64,000 nucleotides of DNA from Catenulispora sp. GP43 (lineage in GTDB: Bacteria; Actinomycetota; Actinomycetes; Streptomycetales; Catenulisporaceae). The stretch's first letter is position 1. Each line of letters starts with the position of its first letter. The notes beneath the pieces are model-generated. The model was not told the origin of the DNA. It saw only the letters and a list, made by a program, of their open reading frames with translations, and ran no database searches. The stretch covers positions 62,001 through 126,000 of the forward strand of contig NZ_JBGCCT010000025.1 of NCBI RefSeq assembly GCF_041260665.1, in the 5' to 3' direction. A program made the translations under genes and the position numbers. Positions 52,322 to 61,522 of the stretch are shown piece by piece.

Positions 52322-53539
52322 TCAGACCCGCTCGACAATGGTGGCAATGCCCATACCGCCGCCCACGCACAACGTGACCAGGCCCCGGCGCAGATCCCGC
52401 CGCTCCAACTCATCCACGATCGTGCCGATCAGCATCGCGCCGGTGGCGCCCAGCGGGTGGCCCATGGCGATCGCGCCGCCGTTGACGTTGACCTTCTCCA
52501 GCGGGAGGTTCTCCATGTCGCGGACGTACCGCAGCACCACACCGGCGAACGCCTCGTTGATCTCGACCAGGTCGATGTCCTCGATGCCCAGGCCCGCCTT
52601 GGCCAGCGCCTTCTTCGAGGCCGGCGCGGGGCCGGTGAGCATGATCGTGGAGTCGGCGCCGGACACCGCGGTGGCCAGGATCCGGGCCCGCGGCGTCAGG
52701 CCGGCGGCCTGCCCGGCCGCCTCGTTGCCGATCAGCACCAGGGCCGCGCCGTCGACGATGCCGGAGGAGTTGCCGGCGTGGTGGACGTGGTCGATCTTCT
52801 CGATCCAGTGGTACTTCTGCAGCGCGACGGCGTCGAAGCCGCCGAGGTCGCCGATCGCCTCGAACGAGGGCTTGAGGCCGGACAGGGTCTGCACCGTGGT
52901 GCCGGGACGGATGAACTCGTCCTCGTCCAGGATCGTCAGGCCGTTGCGGTCCCGGACCGGGACCACCGAGTTCTTGAAGTAGCCGGCGGCGCGCGCCGCG
53001 GCGGCCAGTTCCTGCGAGCGGACGGCGAACTCGTCGACGTCGGTGCGGGAGAAGCCCTCGATGGTGGCGATCAGGTCCGCGCCGATGCCCTGCGGGATGA
53101 AGGAGATGTCGTAGGCGGTCTCCGGGTCCTCGAACCAGGCGCCGCCGTCGGAGCCCATCGCCACCCGGGACATCGACTCCACGCCGCCGGCGAGGATCAG
53201 GTCCTCACCCAGACCCGAGGCCACCTTCTGCGCAGCGGTGTTCACCGCCTCCAGCCCTGAAGCACAGAACCGGTTGAGCTGGACCCCGGCTGTGGTGTCC
53301 GGCAGGCCCGCGGCCAGCGCCGAGACCTTGGCTATGTCCGAGCCCTGTTCGCCGATCGGGGACACCACGCCGAGGATGACGTCCTCGATCAGCGCCGGGT
53401 CCAGGTTCGGGTGGCGGGCCGTCACCTCCTGGATCAGACCGACCATCAGCGAGATGGGCTTGACGGTGTGCAGCGAGCCGTTCTGCTTGCCCCGGCCGCG
53501 CGGTGTCCGGATCGCGTCGTAGACGTACGCGTTCGACAT
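52322..53539 (-). CDS. acetyl-CoA C-acyltransferase (thiolase)
   Basis: A 405-residue thiolase that cleaves 3-ketoacyl-CoA, the last step of beta-oxidation. The nucleophilic cysteine is in [14 protein letters not shown] (about 91), the second site in [13 protein letters not shown] with the histidine in [15 protein letters not shown] (about 360), and the C-terminal cysteine in [13 protein letters not shown]. The N-terminus [16 protein letters not shown] is also typical. The ATG at 53539 has AGAGGAAC upstream. It is next to the FadB-type gene and forms one operon with it. Confidence 0.93.
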   Translation of the reverse strand: MSNAYVYDAIRTPRGRGKQNGSLHTVKPISLMVGLIQEVTARHPNLDPALIEDVILGVVSPIGEQGSDIAKVSALAAGLPDTTAGVQLNRFCASGLEAVNTAAQKVASGLGEDLILAGGVESMSRVAMGSDGGAWFEDPETAYDISFIPQGIGADLIATIEGFSRTDVDEFAVRSQELAAAARAAGYFKNSVVPVRDRNGLTILDEDEFIRPGTTVQTLSGLKPSFEAIGDLGGFDAVALQKYHWIEKIDHVHHAGNSSGIVDGAALVLIGNEAAGQAAGLTPRARILATAVSGADSTIMLTGPAPASKKALAKAGLGIEDIDLVEINEAFAGVVLRYVRDMENLPLEKVNVNGGAIAMGHPLGATGAMLIGTIVDELERRDLRRGLVTLCVGGGMGIATIVERV

Positions 53540-53573
53540 CGCAGTTCCTCTCTATCTCGTCCGGTCGCCTCCG

Positions 53574-54719
53574 CTACAGGGAGCGGGCGATCAGTTCCTT
53601 CATGATTTCGTTGGCGCCGCCGTAGATGCGCTGCACCCGGCCGTCGGCGAACAGCCGGGCGATCGGGTACTCGAGCATGTAGCCGTAACCGCCGTGCAGC
53701 TGCACACAGCGGTCCACGACCTCGGTCTGGCGGTCGGTGATCCAGTACTTGGCCATCGAGGCGGTGGCCGCGTCCAGGCCGCCGTCCAGGTGCTTGATGA
53801 CGCAGTCGTCGAAGAACACCCGGGCCACGCGCGCGACGGTCGCGCACTCGGCCAGCTCGAAGCGGGTGTTCTGGAGCTTGAACAGCGGCTTGCCGAAGGC
53901 CTCGCGCTCCTTGGTGTAGGCCACGGTGTAGTCAACGGCGGCCTCCAGCATCGCCATTCCGATCGCCGCGACCAGCAGGCGCTCCTGCGGCAGTTGCAGC
54001 ATGAGCTGGATGAAGCCTTGGCCCTCGACACCGCCGAGCAGGTTCTCGGCCGGGACGCGCAGGCCGTCGAAGAAGAGTTCGGCGGTGTCGGTGCTGTGCT
54101 GGCCGACCTTCTTCAGGACGCGGCCTCGGGCGAAGCCGGGGGTGTCGTCGCCGACCTCGGCGACCAGCAGGGAGACGCCGTGCGCGCCCTGGGTGGTGTC
54201 GGTCTTGGCGACGATGATGATCAGACCGGCGTTGTAGCCGTTGGTGATGAAGGTCTTGGCGCCGCTGACGACGTACTCGTCGCCGTCGCGTACCGCTTTG
54301 GTGGCGACGTTCTGCAGGTCCGAGCCGGTGCCGGGCTCGGTCATGGCGATCGCGCCGATGAGCTCGCCGGAGGCCATGCGAGGCAGCCAGCGAAGCTTCT
54401 GCTCCTCGGTGGCGTACGCGTTGAGGTAGTGCGCGACGATGCCGGCGTGCACGGTGATCGCCATGGCGCCGGCGCCGGAGCGCATCTGCGCCTCGGTGAT
54501 GGCGACCTCGTGGGCGAAGGTGCCGCCCCCGCCGCCGTACTCCTCGGGGATCGAGGCGCACAGCAGCCCGAGCTTGCCGGCCGCCTGCCAGATGTCCCTG
54601 CTCGGGAACCCCTGCGCCGCGAACTCCTCCTCCCGGGGCAGCGCCTCGTTGGTGAAGAAAGCCGTCGCGAGCTCCCGCAACGCCTCCACATCCTCGCCCG
54701 CCCAGGCCGATCTGCTCAT
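53574..54719 (-). CDS. acyl-CoA dehydrogenase
   Basis: A 381-residue flavin-dependent dehydrogenase for acyl-CoA esters. It shows AITEAQMRSGAGAMAIT, MTEPGTGSDLQNVATKA and the C-terminal QLHGGYGYMLEYPIARLF. At the place of the MCAD-type base it has IYGGANEIMK, so the base is likely the helix-G glutamate of the IVD/LCAD subtype. The start at 54719 (ATG, GGAG six bases before) is preferred to one at 54767. It is the second gene of the operon, 31 bases after the regulator's stop. Confidence 0.9.
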   Translation of the reverse strand: MSRSAWAGEDVEALRELATAFFTNEALPREEEFAAQGFPSRDIWQAAGKLGLLCASIPEEYGGGGGTFAHEVAITEAQMRSGAGAMAITVHAGIVAHYLNAYATEEQKLRWLPRMASGELIGAIAMTEPGTGSDLQNVATKAVRDGDEYVVSGAKTFITNGYNAGLIIIVAKTDTTQGAHGVSLLVAEVGDDTPGFARGRVLKKVGQHSTDTAELFFDGLRVPAENLLGGVEGQGFIQLMLQLPQERLLVAAIGMAMLEAAVDYTVAYTKEREAFGKPLFKLQNTRFELAECATVARVARVFFDDCVIKHLDGGLDAATASMAKYWITDRQTEVVDRCVQLHGGYGYMLEYPIARLFADGRVQRIYGGANEIMKELIARSL

Positions 54720-54750
54720 GTGCGACTCCATGTCTGCCGAGGCCCACCGC

Positions 54751-55974
54751 CTAACGGCGATTAACATCGCGCGCCCCGCGGGCCGGTGTCAAGAGCACCG
54801 CCAGCATCAGCGCGCGCAGCCGGCCGGCCAGCCCCGGGCGTTCCAGCAGGCGGCGGGTGCGGGCGGTGTCGTTGACGACGGCGAACGCGGCCAGGACGCG
54901 GATGCGGATCTCCGCGGGAGACGCTGAGGGATTCGCGGCGGCCAGGAGCGCGGACCAGTGAGCGGTGTAGGCGCGCTGGAAGCGGCGGGTCTCGGCGCGG
55001 TCGCGGTCGGGGAGGTTGTGGCCCTCGGTGAAGTAAGCGGCGACCAGGTCGCGGGAGGAAAGGACGGTGGCGACGTAGCGGGTGGACAGGTCCGTGAGGG
55101 TGGTGAGCGGGGTGAGGGCTGCGGATGACGTGGCGGGGTCGGCCGCCGCATCACTGTCGGCCAGGTCCTGCCGCAACAACTCCCCGATCCGCTCCGTGAT
55201 CGTGCGCAGCAACTCAGTCTTGCCGGCGAAGTGGCTGTAAACACTCGGCCCCGCGATCCCGGCGGCGGCGCCGATCTCGTCGAGCGTCACCTCGTGATAC
55301 CCGCGGTCCCAGAACAGCCGGGCCGCGGCGGCGAGGATCTGCTCTTTCCGGTCCGCTGCCGCCGGCTCGTCGGGCCTGTTATCGCCGCCAACGCCGCCGA
55401 ACTCCACCGACACCACATCCATCGCGATCCCGGCCAGCAGCTCCTCGAAGGCCGCCCGGGGCAGCCGGATCCGGTGGTCGGAGATGCTGCCCATCACGCT
55501 CAGCGCCGCCCACGCCACCAGCTCCGCGTCCGCCGGGTCCAGCTCCGGGCGCAGTTCGCGCAGCTCGGCGACCACCGCGTCGGTGGCCTCGCCCATGCGC
55601 TTGGCCAGGTCGGCCGCGTCCTCGGGGGCCAGGTGGCGGTACTCGCGGCGCCACATCACGCCGAAGGCGGGCCGGCGGATCACGAAGGATGCCAGGTCGC
55701 GGTAGGTCCGGCGGAGCCGCTCGGCCGGGTCGGACATGCCGGCCAGGTCGGCGGCCAGGACGGCGGCCATCTCGTCGAAGCCGGAGCGCACCACCTCGGC
55801 CAGGATGGCCTGCTTGCCGGGGAAGTGGCGGTAGATGGCCGGTCCGGACAGGCCCGCGGCGGCGGCGATGTCGCCGACGGTCACGTTGTGGTAGCCGTCG
55901 CGGGCGAACAGGCCGGCGGCGATCGCCGTCAGCTGGTCACGGCGCGCGCTGGTCCGCGGGGTCCGGGTCGTCAT
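54751..55974 (-). CDS. double-headed TetR regulator
   Basis: A 407-residue protein with two full TetR units in one chain. Unit 1 (about 8-200) starts RDQLTAIAAGLFARDGYHNV and has the helix-turn-helix IAAAAGLSGPAIYRHFPGK. Unit 2 (about 215-400) starts RKEQILAAAARLFWDRGYHEV with IGAAAGIAGPSVYSHFAGK. Each is followed by an all-helical ligand domain. It leads the beta-oxidation genes, so it may sense acyl-CoA and repress the operon and itself. The ATG at 55974 lacks a strong ribosome site. Confidence 0.85.
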   Translation of the reverse strand: MTTRTPRTSARRDQLTAIAAGLFARDGYHNVTVGDIAAAAGLSGPAIYRHFPGKQAILAEVVRSGFDEMAAVLAADLAGMSDPAERLRRTYRDLASFVIRRPAFGVMWRREYRHLAPEDAADLAKRMGEATDAVVAELRELRPELDPADAELVAWAALSVMGSISDHRIRLPRAAFEELLAGIAMDVVSVEFGGVGGDNRPDEPAAADRKEQILAAAARLFWDRGYHEVTLDEIGAAAGIAGPSVYSHFAGKTELLRTITERIGELLRQDLADSDAAADPATSSAALTPLTTLTDLSTRYVATVLSSRDLVAAYFTEGHNLPDRDRAETRRFQRAYTAHWSALLAAANPSASPAEIRIRVLAAFAVVNDTARTRRLLERPGLAGRLRALMLAVLLTPARGARDVNRR

Positions 55975-56039
55975 GGAAGTCAGCTTGATCCCGCGCCGCC
56001 GCCGCTGACAAGGCCGCGGCCGGGCGGTGCTCCGGCCCG

Positions 56040-57680
56040 TCAGTGCTCCGGCAGGTCGACCACGGCGACGTCGGCCACGTGCGCGCGGATCCGTTCCGGC
56101 GGCAGCGCCACCGCCTTGGCCCAGTAGTAGATCACCAGGCTCACCACGGCCACCACGGCCAGCGACCACCACTCCGACAGCCACGGGTCCTTCATCGGCC
56201 CGAAGGCGCTGACCCGCACGATGATCCCCATCCCCAGCAGGTACGGCAGCAGCCACTGCGCAGAGCGCAGCTCCAGCGGCGGCTGGGCCGGGTTCAGGTG
56301 AAAGATCCGGGAGATCGCCAGCAGCACGTAGCCGATGACGATCGCCACCCCGAGCCGCCAGTCGGTGTCCCAGCCGGCCCACAGGATGATCAGGTTCGCG
56401 ACGATGAAGGCGAACGGCGCCATCACCTCCCCGGCAGCCAGGCGGTAGGGCCGCTCCACGTCCGGGAGCTTGTCGCGGAACACGCCGAAGGCCAGCGGCG
56501 CCCCGGCGTACATCAGCACACTGGCCGAGGTGATGAACGACACCAGCTGCTGCCAGCTGGGGAACGGCAGGAAGCAGATGCAGCCGACCACGAACGCGGT
56601 GAGCATGCCCAGCCACGGCACCCCGCGCCGGTTGACGTGCTCGTACTGCACCGGGATGTAGCCGTTGCGGCTCAGGCCGTAGGTGATGCGGGAGGTGGAC
56701 GTGGTGTAGATCAGGCCGGTGCCACCGGGGGAGATGATCGCGTCGATGTACAGGATCGTCGCCAGCCAGCCCAGGCCCACCAGTGTCGCCAGGCCCGCGA
56801 ACGGCCCGCTGATGTTCTTGTAGTCCAGGTGCGCCCAGCCCGCGGCAAACGTCGCGGCCGGCAGCGCGGCGATGTAGACCACCTGCAGCATGATGTAGAT
56901 CGCGGCGCCGATCAGGATCGACAGGATGGTCGCGCGCGGGATGTCCTTGCGCGGGTTGCGCGACTCCCCGGCCAGCTGGATCGCCTGCTCGAAGCCGAGC
57001 AGGGCGAAGATGATGCCGGAGGTGGAGACCGCCGACATGATGCCGTGCGCGCCGAAGGGCATGAAGCCGCCGGCCTGCTTGGCCGTGAAGTTCGAGGCGT
57101 GGAAGTGCGTCAGGGCCAGCACGAAGATGGTGAGCAGCGGCACGCCGACCTTCCACCAGGTGGCGGCGTTGTTCACGGTGGCCAGCTTCTGGATCCCGAG
57201 GAAGTTCACGGCCGTGAAGATCGCCATCAGCAGCACCGCGACGAGTTCCCCGTAGCCGGTGAGCGTGCCGTCCTTGTGCTGCCAGCTGTCGGCCCAGGTG
57301 TAGTGCTGGGCGTAGCCGATCATCGCCTGGACCTCGATCGGCGGGACGGTCACGGCCTGCAGCCAGGTGAACCACCCGAACGAGGCCCCGGCCGCGCCGC
57401 CGAAGGCGTAGTGCGGGTAGCGCGCGGTGCCGCCGGCGACCGGGAACATGCCGCCGAGCTCGGCGTGCACGAACGCCAGCGCGATGATCGCCACCGCCGC
57501 GATGCCCCAGCTGATCAGGGCCGCGGGTCCCGCCGCGACCAGCGCCTTCTGCGCGCTGTAGAGCCAGCCCGACCCGATGATCGACCCTTCGGAGGCCCAC
57601 AGCAGACCGATCAGGCCGATGTCGCGCCGCAGATGGGTCGAGTGCTGCCCGGAGCCGCCGGCCGCTTCTTGTACCGCCAT
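56040..57680 (-). CDS. APC family amino acid permease
   Basis: A 546-residue permease of the amino acid-polyamine-organocation group with about twelve hydrophobic helices. The N-terminus has LIGLLWASEGSIIGSGWLYS, the unwound helix 1 (GSIIGSG) that binds the substrate, and later FALLGFEQAIQLAGESRNPRKD, the helix 6 and loop signature. Substrate unknown. The ATG at 57680 lacks an obvious Shine-Dalgarno site. It is upstream of the double TetR gene on the same strand but 65 bases apart. Confidence 0.88.
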   Translation of the reverse strand: MAVQEAAGGSGQHSTHLRRDIGLIGLLWASEGSIIGSGWLYSAQKALVAAGPAALISWGIAAVAIIALAFVHAELGGMFPVAGGTARYPHYAFGGAAGASFGWFTWLQAVTVPPIEVQAMIGYAQHYTWADSWQHKDGTLTGYGELVAVLLMAIFTAVNFLGIQKLATVNNAATWWKVGVPLLTIFVLALTHFHASNFTAKQAGGFMPFGAHGIMSAVSTSGIIFALLGFEQAIQLAGESRNPRKDIPRATILSILIGAAIYIMLQVVYIAALPAATFAAGWAHLDYKNISGPFAGLATLVGLGWLATILYIDAIISPGGTGLIYTTSTSRITYGLSRNGYIPVQYEHVNRRGVPWLGMLTAFVVGCICFLPFPSWQQLVSFITSASVLMYAGAPLAFGVFRDKLPDVERPYRLAAGEVMAPFAFIVANLIILWAGWDTDWRLGVAIVIGYVLLAISRIFHLNPAQPPLELRSAQWLLPYLLGMGIIVRVSAFGPMKDPWLSEWWSLAVVAVVSLVIYYWAKAVALPPERIRAHVADVAVVDLPEH

Positions 57681-57759
57681 ATTCGGAGGTTTCGTCCGAA
57701 AGGGCTCTTCTGTAACCTTTCTGCCTCCGAACGGGTCACCGGCTGGCGTCCGCGCCGTG

Positions 57760-59409
57760 TCAGGACCGGGACACCAGCTCCCTGGCTTCGGCGGGGTCCG
57801 CGGCGTCGCGCGCCATGGCCGCGAGGTCCCGGCACTGCGCCAGGGTGCGCGCGCCGAGTGCGGCGTGGACGGCGGGAACCGCGGCGGCGGCCATCGACAG
57901 CGAGGTCACCCCCAGCCCGACCAGCACCGGGGCCAGCCGCGGATCGGCCGCCGCCTCGCCGCAGACGCCCACCGGCTTGCCCGCCTCGCGCCCGGCCCCG
58001 GCGGCCAGCGCGATCAGCTCCAGCAGCGCCGGCTGCCAGGGGTCGAGCAGGTCCGGCAGGCGGCCGTCCTGGCGGTCGGCGGCCATCGTGTACTGGCCCA
58101 GGTCGTTGGTGCCGATGGACAGGAAGTCCAGGTGCTCCAGCAGCCGGGCCGCGCGCAGCGCCGCGGCCGGGATCTCGATCATGGCGCCGACGTGCTCCAG
58201 GCCGTGCGCGCGGGCCCGTTCGGCGAACTCGGCGGCCTCGCCGGGGGTGGCGACCATCGGGGCCATGGTCCAGACCTCGCAGGACGCTTCCGCGGCAGCC
58301 GAGGCGATGGCGGCGAGCTGGTCGTCCAGGACTTCGGGGCGCAAGCGCGCGGTGCGCAGGCCCCTGACGCCCAGCGCCGGGTTCTCCTCGGCGGGCAGGC
58401 CGAGGAAGGGCAGGGGTTTGTCGGCGCCGGCGTCCAGGGTGCGGATGACGACGCGGGTGCCGGGTTCGGGGAAGGCGTTGAAGAGCTCCAGGTAGGCGGC
58501 GTGTTGTTCAGCTTTGGAGGGGGCGTCTTTGCGTCCGAGGAAGAGGAACTCGGTGCGCAGCAGGCCGACGCCTTGGGCGCCGGGGCGGACGTCTTTCAGC
58601 GCGCCGATGTTCAGGTAGAGGGACACGGGATGGCCGTCGGCGGTGCGGCAGGGGCCGAGGGCGGCGAGGTCGGCTTGGGTGCGGGGGCGCGGCACGGTGG
58701 CGCTGGACTGTTCTACGCCGACGGCGACCGTCCCGGCGGTGCCGTCGACCGCGACGACTGTCCCGTCGGCGACCCCGGTCGCGCCGGCGGCCGCGACGAC
58801 CGCCGGGATGCCGAGGCCGCGCGCCAGGATCGCGGTGTGGCTGGTCGGGCCGCCGCGCTCGGTGACGATCGCGAGGACCCGGTCCGGGTTCAGGTTCGCG
58901 GTGTCGGCGGGGGCGAGGTCGGCGGCCACCAGGACGAAGGGATGGCCGGGGTCGGGGATGCCGGGGATCGGCCGGCCCAGGACGGTCGCCACGGCCCGGT
59001 CGCGCAGGTCTTCGAGGTCCGCGGCACGCTCGGCGAGGTAGCCGCCGTCCTCGCGCAGGAGGTCGGCCTGGGCGTCGAAGGCTTCGGTAAGGGCGTGGGC
59101 GGCGTCGGAGCCGGCGGCGGTGCGGTGGCCGATGTCCTCGGCCAGGAGCGGGTCCTGGGCGATCATCGCGAGGGCTTCGAGGATGTCGCGGGCCTCGCCG
59201 GACAGGCGCTCGGCGCGGGTGGTGAGGTCGGAGGCCAGGGCGGTGACGGCTTGGCAGGCCGAGGCCAGTTCGGCGGCGGGGTCGGTGACCTGGTGCGGCG
59301 GCGGGAGGGGCGCCGGGGCGGTCATGCGGACGACCGGACCGGTCGCCGCGCCCGCGCTCACCCCGACACCGCTGAGCATCACCAGATCAGTGAGTTGTCG
59401 CTCAGGCAT
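57760..59409 (-). CDS. ptsI: PTS enzyme I (phosphoenolpyruvate-protein phosphotransferase)
   Basis: The 549-residue general PTS enzyme I, which moves phosphate from PEP to HPr. The phosphohistidine is in GGPTSHTAILARGLGIP (about 190), and the PEP-binding TIM barrel has LGLPAEENPALGVRGLRTA, the GTNDLGQYTMAADR site (about 440) and the VCGEAAADPRLAP segment with the active-site Cys. GAGGAGGG lies upstream of the ATG. It overlaps HPr by eight bases. It is the last gene of the operon. Confidence 0.95.
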   Translation of the reverse strand: MPERQLTDLVMLSGVGVSAGAATGPVVRMTAPAPLPPPHQVTDPAAELASACQAVTALASDLTTRAERLSGEARDILEALAMIAQDPLLAEDIGHRTAAGSDAAHALTEAFDAQADLLREDGGYLAERAADLEDLRDRAVATVLGRPIPGIPDPGHPFVLVAADLAPADTANLNPDRVLAIVTERGGPTSHTAILARGLGIPAVVAAAGATGVADGTVVAVDGTAGTVAVGVEQSSATVPRPRTQADLAALGPCRTADGHPVSLYLNIGALKDVRPGAQGVGLLRTEFLFLGRKDAPSKAEQHAAYLELFNAFPEPGTRVVIRTLDAGADKPLPFLGLPAEENPALGVRGLRTARLRPEVLDDQLAAIASAAAEASCEVWTMAPMVATPGEAAEFAERARAHGLEHVGAMIEIPAAALRAARLLEHLDFLSIGTNDLGQYTMAADRQDGRLPDLLDPWQPALLELIALAAGAGREAGKPVGVCGEAAADPRLAPVLVGLGVTSLSMAAAAVPAVHAALGARTLAQCRDLAAMARDAADPAEARELVSRS

Positions 59410-59683
59410 CCCCGCCCTCCTCGTCCAGGTTCCGCGCGATCAGCTCGGCCAGCGCCGCGACCGCCGCCTCGGCGCCCTCGCCGTCGGCCTCCAGGGTGAC
59501 CTCCGTCCCCTGCTTCACCCGCGCCGCGAGCACCGCGAGGATGCTGCGGGTGTCGATCGCCGGCCGGTCGCCCACCCGCAGGCGCACCGTCGCCGGCTGC
59601 TGCGCGGCGGCCTGGACCAGCAGTTTCGCCGGGCGGGCGTGGAGTCCGCTGGTGGATCCGACGACGACGGTGCGCTCGATCAT
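59402..59683 (-). CDS. ptsH: PTS phosphocarrier HPr
   Basis: A 93-residue HPr. The phosphorylated histidine is in GLHARPAKLLVQ (H15) and the regulatory-serine region is DTRSILAVLA (S47). The fold is completed by VTLEADGEGAEAAVAALAEL. HPr takes phosphate from enzyme I and passes it to EIIA. GAGGAGAC precedes the ATG at 59683. The gene is eight bases overlapping with ptsI and 39 bases after the dehydrogenase. Confidence 0.93.
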   Translation of the reverse strand: MIERTVVVGSTSGLHARPAKLLVQAAAQQPATVRLRVGDRPAIDTRSILAVLAARVKQGTEVTLEADGEGAEAAVAALAELIARNLDEEGGDA

Positions 59684-59722
59684 GGCTGTCTCCTCAGCTC
59701 GGGACTCGGTTCGGGGCCCGGT

Positions 59723-60763
59723 TCAGGGCTCGATGGTGACCTTGATGGCCTCGCCCTTGGCCACGATGTCCAGGGCGTCCAGCACCCGCTCCAGCGGCAG
59801 CCGGACCGAGATCAGGTCCTTGACGGGCACCTCGCCGGTGGCGATCAGCTCCAGGGCGCGGGCGTTGTGCGCCGGCGAGGAGCCGTTCGCGCCGACGATC
59901 GTCAGTTCGCGGTAGTGGACCAGGTTGGAGTCCAGGGTGATGGTCGGCTTGTCCTTGGGCAGACCGCCGAAGAAGCTGATGCGGGCGCGCGGGGCGGCGA
60001 TCTGCAGGGCCTGCTCCTGCGCGGCGCCGGCGGCGGTGGCGGTGATCACCACGTCCACGCCGCGGCCGTCGGTGAGCTTGCGGACCTGCTCGATGATGTC
60101 GCCGTCTTCGGCGCAGACCGTGTCGTCGGGGTGGACCAGGTCCGCGGCCAGCTGGAGGCGTTCGCGGTTCACCTCGATCATGATGATGCGCGCCACGCCC
60201 CGGGAGCGGGCCAGGCGTACGTGCAGGCAGCCGATGGGGCCCGCGCCGAAGACCGCCACCACGTCGCCGGGGCCGGTGCCGGCCAGTTCCTGGCCGTTGA
60301 GCACGCAGGCCAGCGGTTCGGTCACCGAGGCCTCGTCGGCGCCGACGCCGTCGGGGATCCGGTTCATCCCGTCCACGGCCAGTACGCTGCGCGGGACCAC
60401 CATGTACTCGGCGAAGCCGCCCTCGTACTGGTAGCCCATCGACTCCTGGTTCAGGCACACGGTCTGGTGGCCGCGGGTGCACTCCTCGCAGGTGCCGTCC
60501 GGGATCGCGGCGATCACCTGCACCCGGTCCCCCGGCGCCCAGCCGTCGACGCCGTCGCCGACCTCGACGATCTCCCCGGCGATCTCGTGCCCCATCACCC
60601 GGGGCGGGGCGATGCGGAAGTGCCCGGAGCGGAAGATCTTCAGATCGGTCCCGCACATCGAGCAGGCCAGCACCCGGATCTTCACCTCGCCGGGGAGGGG
60701 CGTGGGTTCGGGCACCTCCTCGATCCGGACGTCCCCGGGTCCGTGGAACACTGCGGCCTTCAT
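59723..60763 (-). CDS. zinc-dependent polyol (phosphate) dehydrogenase
   Basis: A 346-residue MDR-type zinc dehydrogenase. The catalytic zinc ligands are in CSMCGTDLK and MGHEIAGEIVEVGDG, and the structural zinc loop is CEECTRGHQTVC. The Rossmann motif is VAVFGAGPIGCLHVRLA. Such enzymes oxidise sorbitol, galactitol-phosphate or threonine. Its place inside a mannitol-type PTS operon suggests that it oxidises the polyol phosphate. The ATG at 60763 overlaps the stop of the EIIA gene by four bases. Confidence 0.88.
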   Translation of the reverse strand: MKAAVFHGPGDVRIEEVPEPTPLPGEVKIRVLACSMCGTDLKIFRSGHFRIAPPRVMGHEIAGEIVEVGDGVDGWAPGDRVQVIAAIPDGTCEECTRGHQTVCLNQESMGYQYEGGFAEYMVVPRSVLAVDGMNRIPDGVGADEASVTEPLACVLNGQELAGTGPGDVVAVFGAGPIGCLHVRLARSRGVARIIMIEVNRERLQLAADLVHPDDTVCAEDGDIIEQVRKLTDGRGVDVVITATAAGAAQEQALQIAAPRARISFFGGLPKDKPTITLDSNLVHYRELTIVGANGSSPAHNARALELIATGEVPVKDLISVRLPLERVLDALDIVAKGEAIKVTIEP

Positions 60764-61221
60764 ACGTTCTCTGCCTTTCCTGCTGGCTGAAGCAGCCGGA
60801 TCACTTCGTTCGCGGTTGTTGCCTGGTGCAGTTGGTCGGCCCGCTCGGGGTCCATCAGGACCTCGGCGAGTTCGGCGAGGATGTCCAGGTGCCGGTCGCC
60901 GAGGGCGGCGATGGCCACGCACATCGACACCTCCTGTCCATCGCCCCAGTCGACGGGTTCGGCCAGGGCGAGGACGGCCAGCGCGTCGCGCCGGACGTAC
61001 TTCTTGCCGGCGGCGGTGGAGTGCGGGATCGCCACTCCGGCGCCGATGTAGGTGGAGATCTCGTCCTCGCGCTCGCGCATCGAGGGGATGTAGTCCTCGC
61101 TCACGGCTCCGATCTCGACGAGCAGCTCGCCGCAGCGGCGGACCGCGTCGTAGCGGTCGGAGACCGGGACGCCGAACCGGACGCCCCTGCCGGCCAGCAG
61201 GCCGTCACGGGTGTCAGACAT
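60760..61221 (-). CDS. PTS EIIA, mannitol/fructose type
   Basis: A 153-residue EIIA of the mannitol/fructose class. It takes phosphate from HPr on the histidine in GAGVAIPHST (about 79-88), at the spot matching His65 of MtlA-IIA. FGVPVSDRYDAVRRCGELLVE is at the N-terminus. It overlaps both neighbours (eight bases with EIIB, four with the dehydrogenase), so the genes are co-translated. The separate EIIA, EIIB and EIIC genes differ from the fused MtlA of enteric bacteria. Confidence 0.9.
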   Translation of the reverse strand: MSDTRDGLLAGRGVRFGVPVSDRYDAVRRCGELLVEIGAVSEDYIPSMREREDEISTYIGAGVAIPHSTAAGKKYVRRDALAVLALAEPVDWGDGQEVSMCVAIAALGDRHLDILAELAEVLMDPERADQLHQATTANEVIRLLQPAGKAENV

Positions 61222-61522
61222 CGATGGTGCCGCCTTCCTTCACGGCCTTGACCACCTTGGTCACCGCCGGGTCGCCGAGGAAGACCTGGAAGGCCACCAC
61301 CGGCTTGCCGGGGGCCGCGGCGCGGGCCCGCTCGGCCAGGCTCTGCTGGGTCAGGATCAGGTCGGCGTCGGCGGGGATCGCCGAGACCTGCGCGTGCTCG
61401 ACGCTCACGCCGGTGTTCTTCAGCTGGCGCTTCAAGGTTCCGGCCAGCATCACCGAGGACCCCATGCCCGCGTCGCAGGCCACGATGATCTTCTTGATGT
61501 CCGTCGCGGACAGAGTGCTCAT
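61214..61522 (-). CDS. PTS EIIB, mannitol/lactose-like
   Basis: A 102-residue cytosolic EIIB. The phosphocysteine loop is VACDAGMGSSVMLAG (C15), as in the mannitol type. It accepts phosphate from EIIA and gives it to the sugar in EIIC. The start at 61522 overlaps the stop of the EIIC gene by four bases (ATGA), so the subunits are made in balance. Confidence 0.9.
   Translation of the reverse strand: MSTLSATDIKKIIVACDAGMGSSVMLAGTLKRQLKNTGVSVEHAQVSAIPADADLILTQQSLAERARAAAPGKPVVAFQVFLGDPAVTKVVKAVKEGGTIDV

Noticed and set aside
50226-52982. A 918-residue rightward open frame opposite the FadB-type and thiolase genes
   Set aside because: It crosses two real genes with catalytic motifs and shows no family signature.
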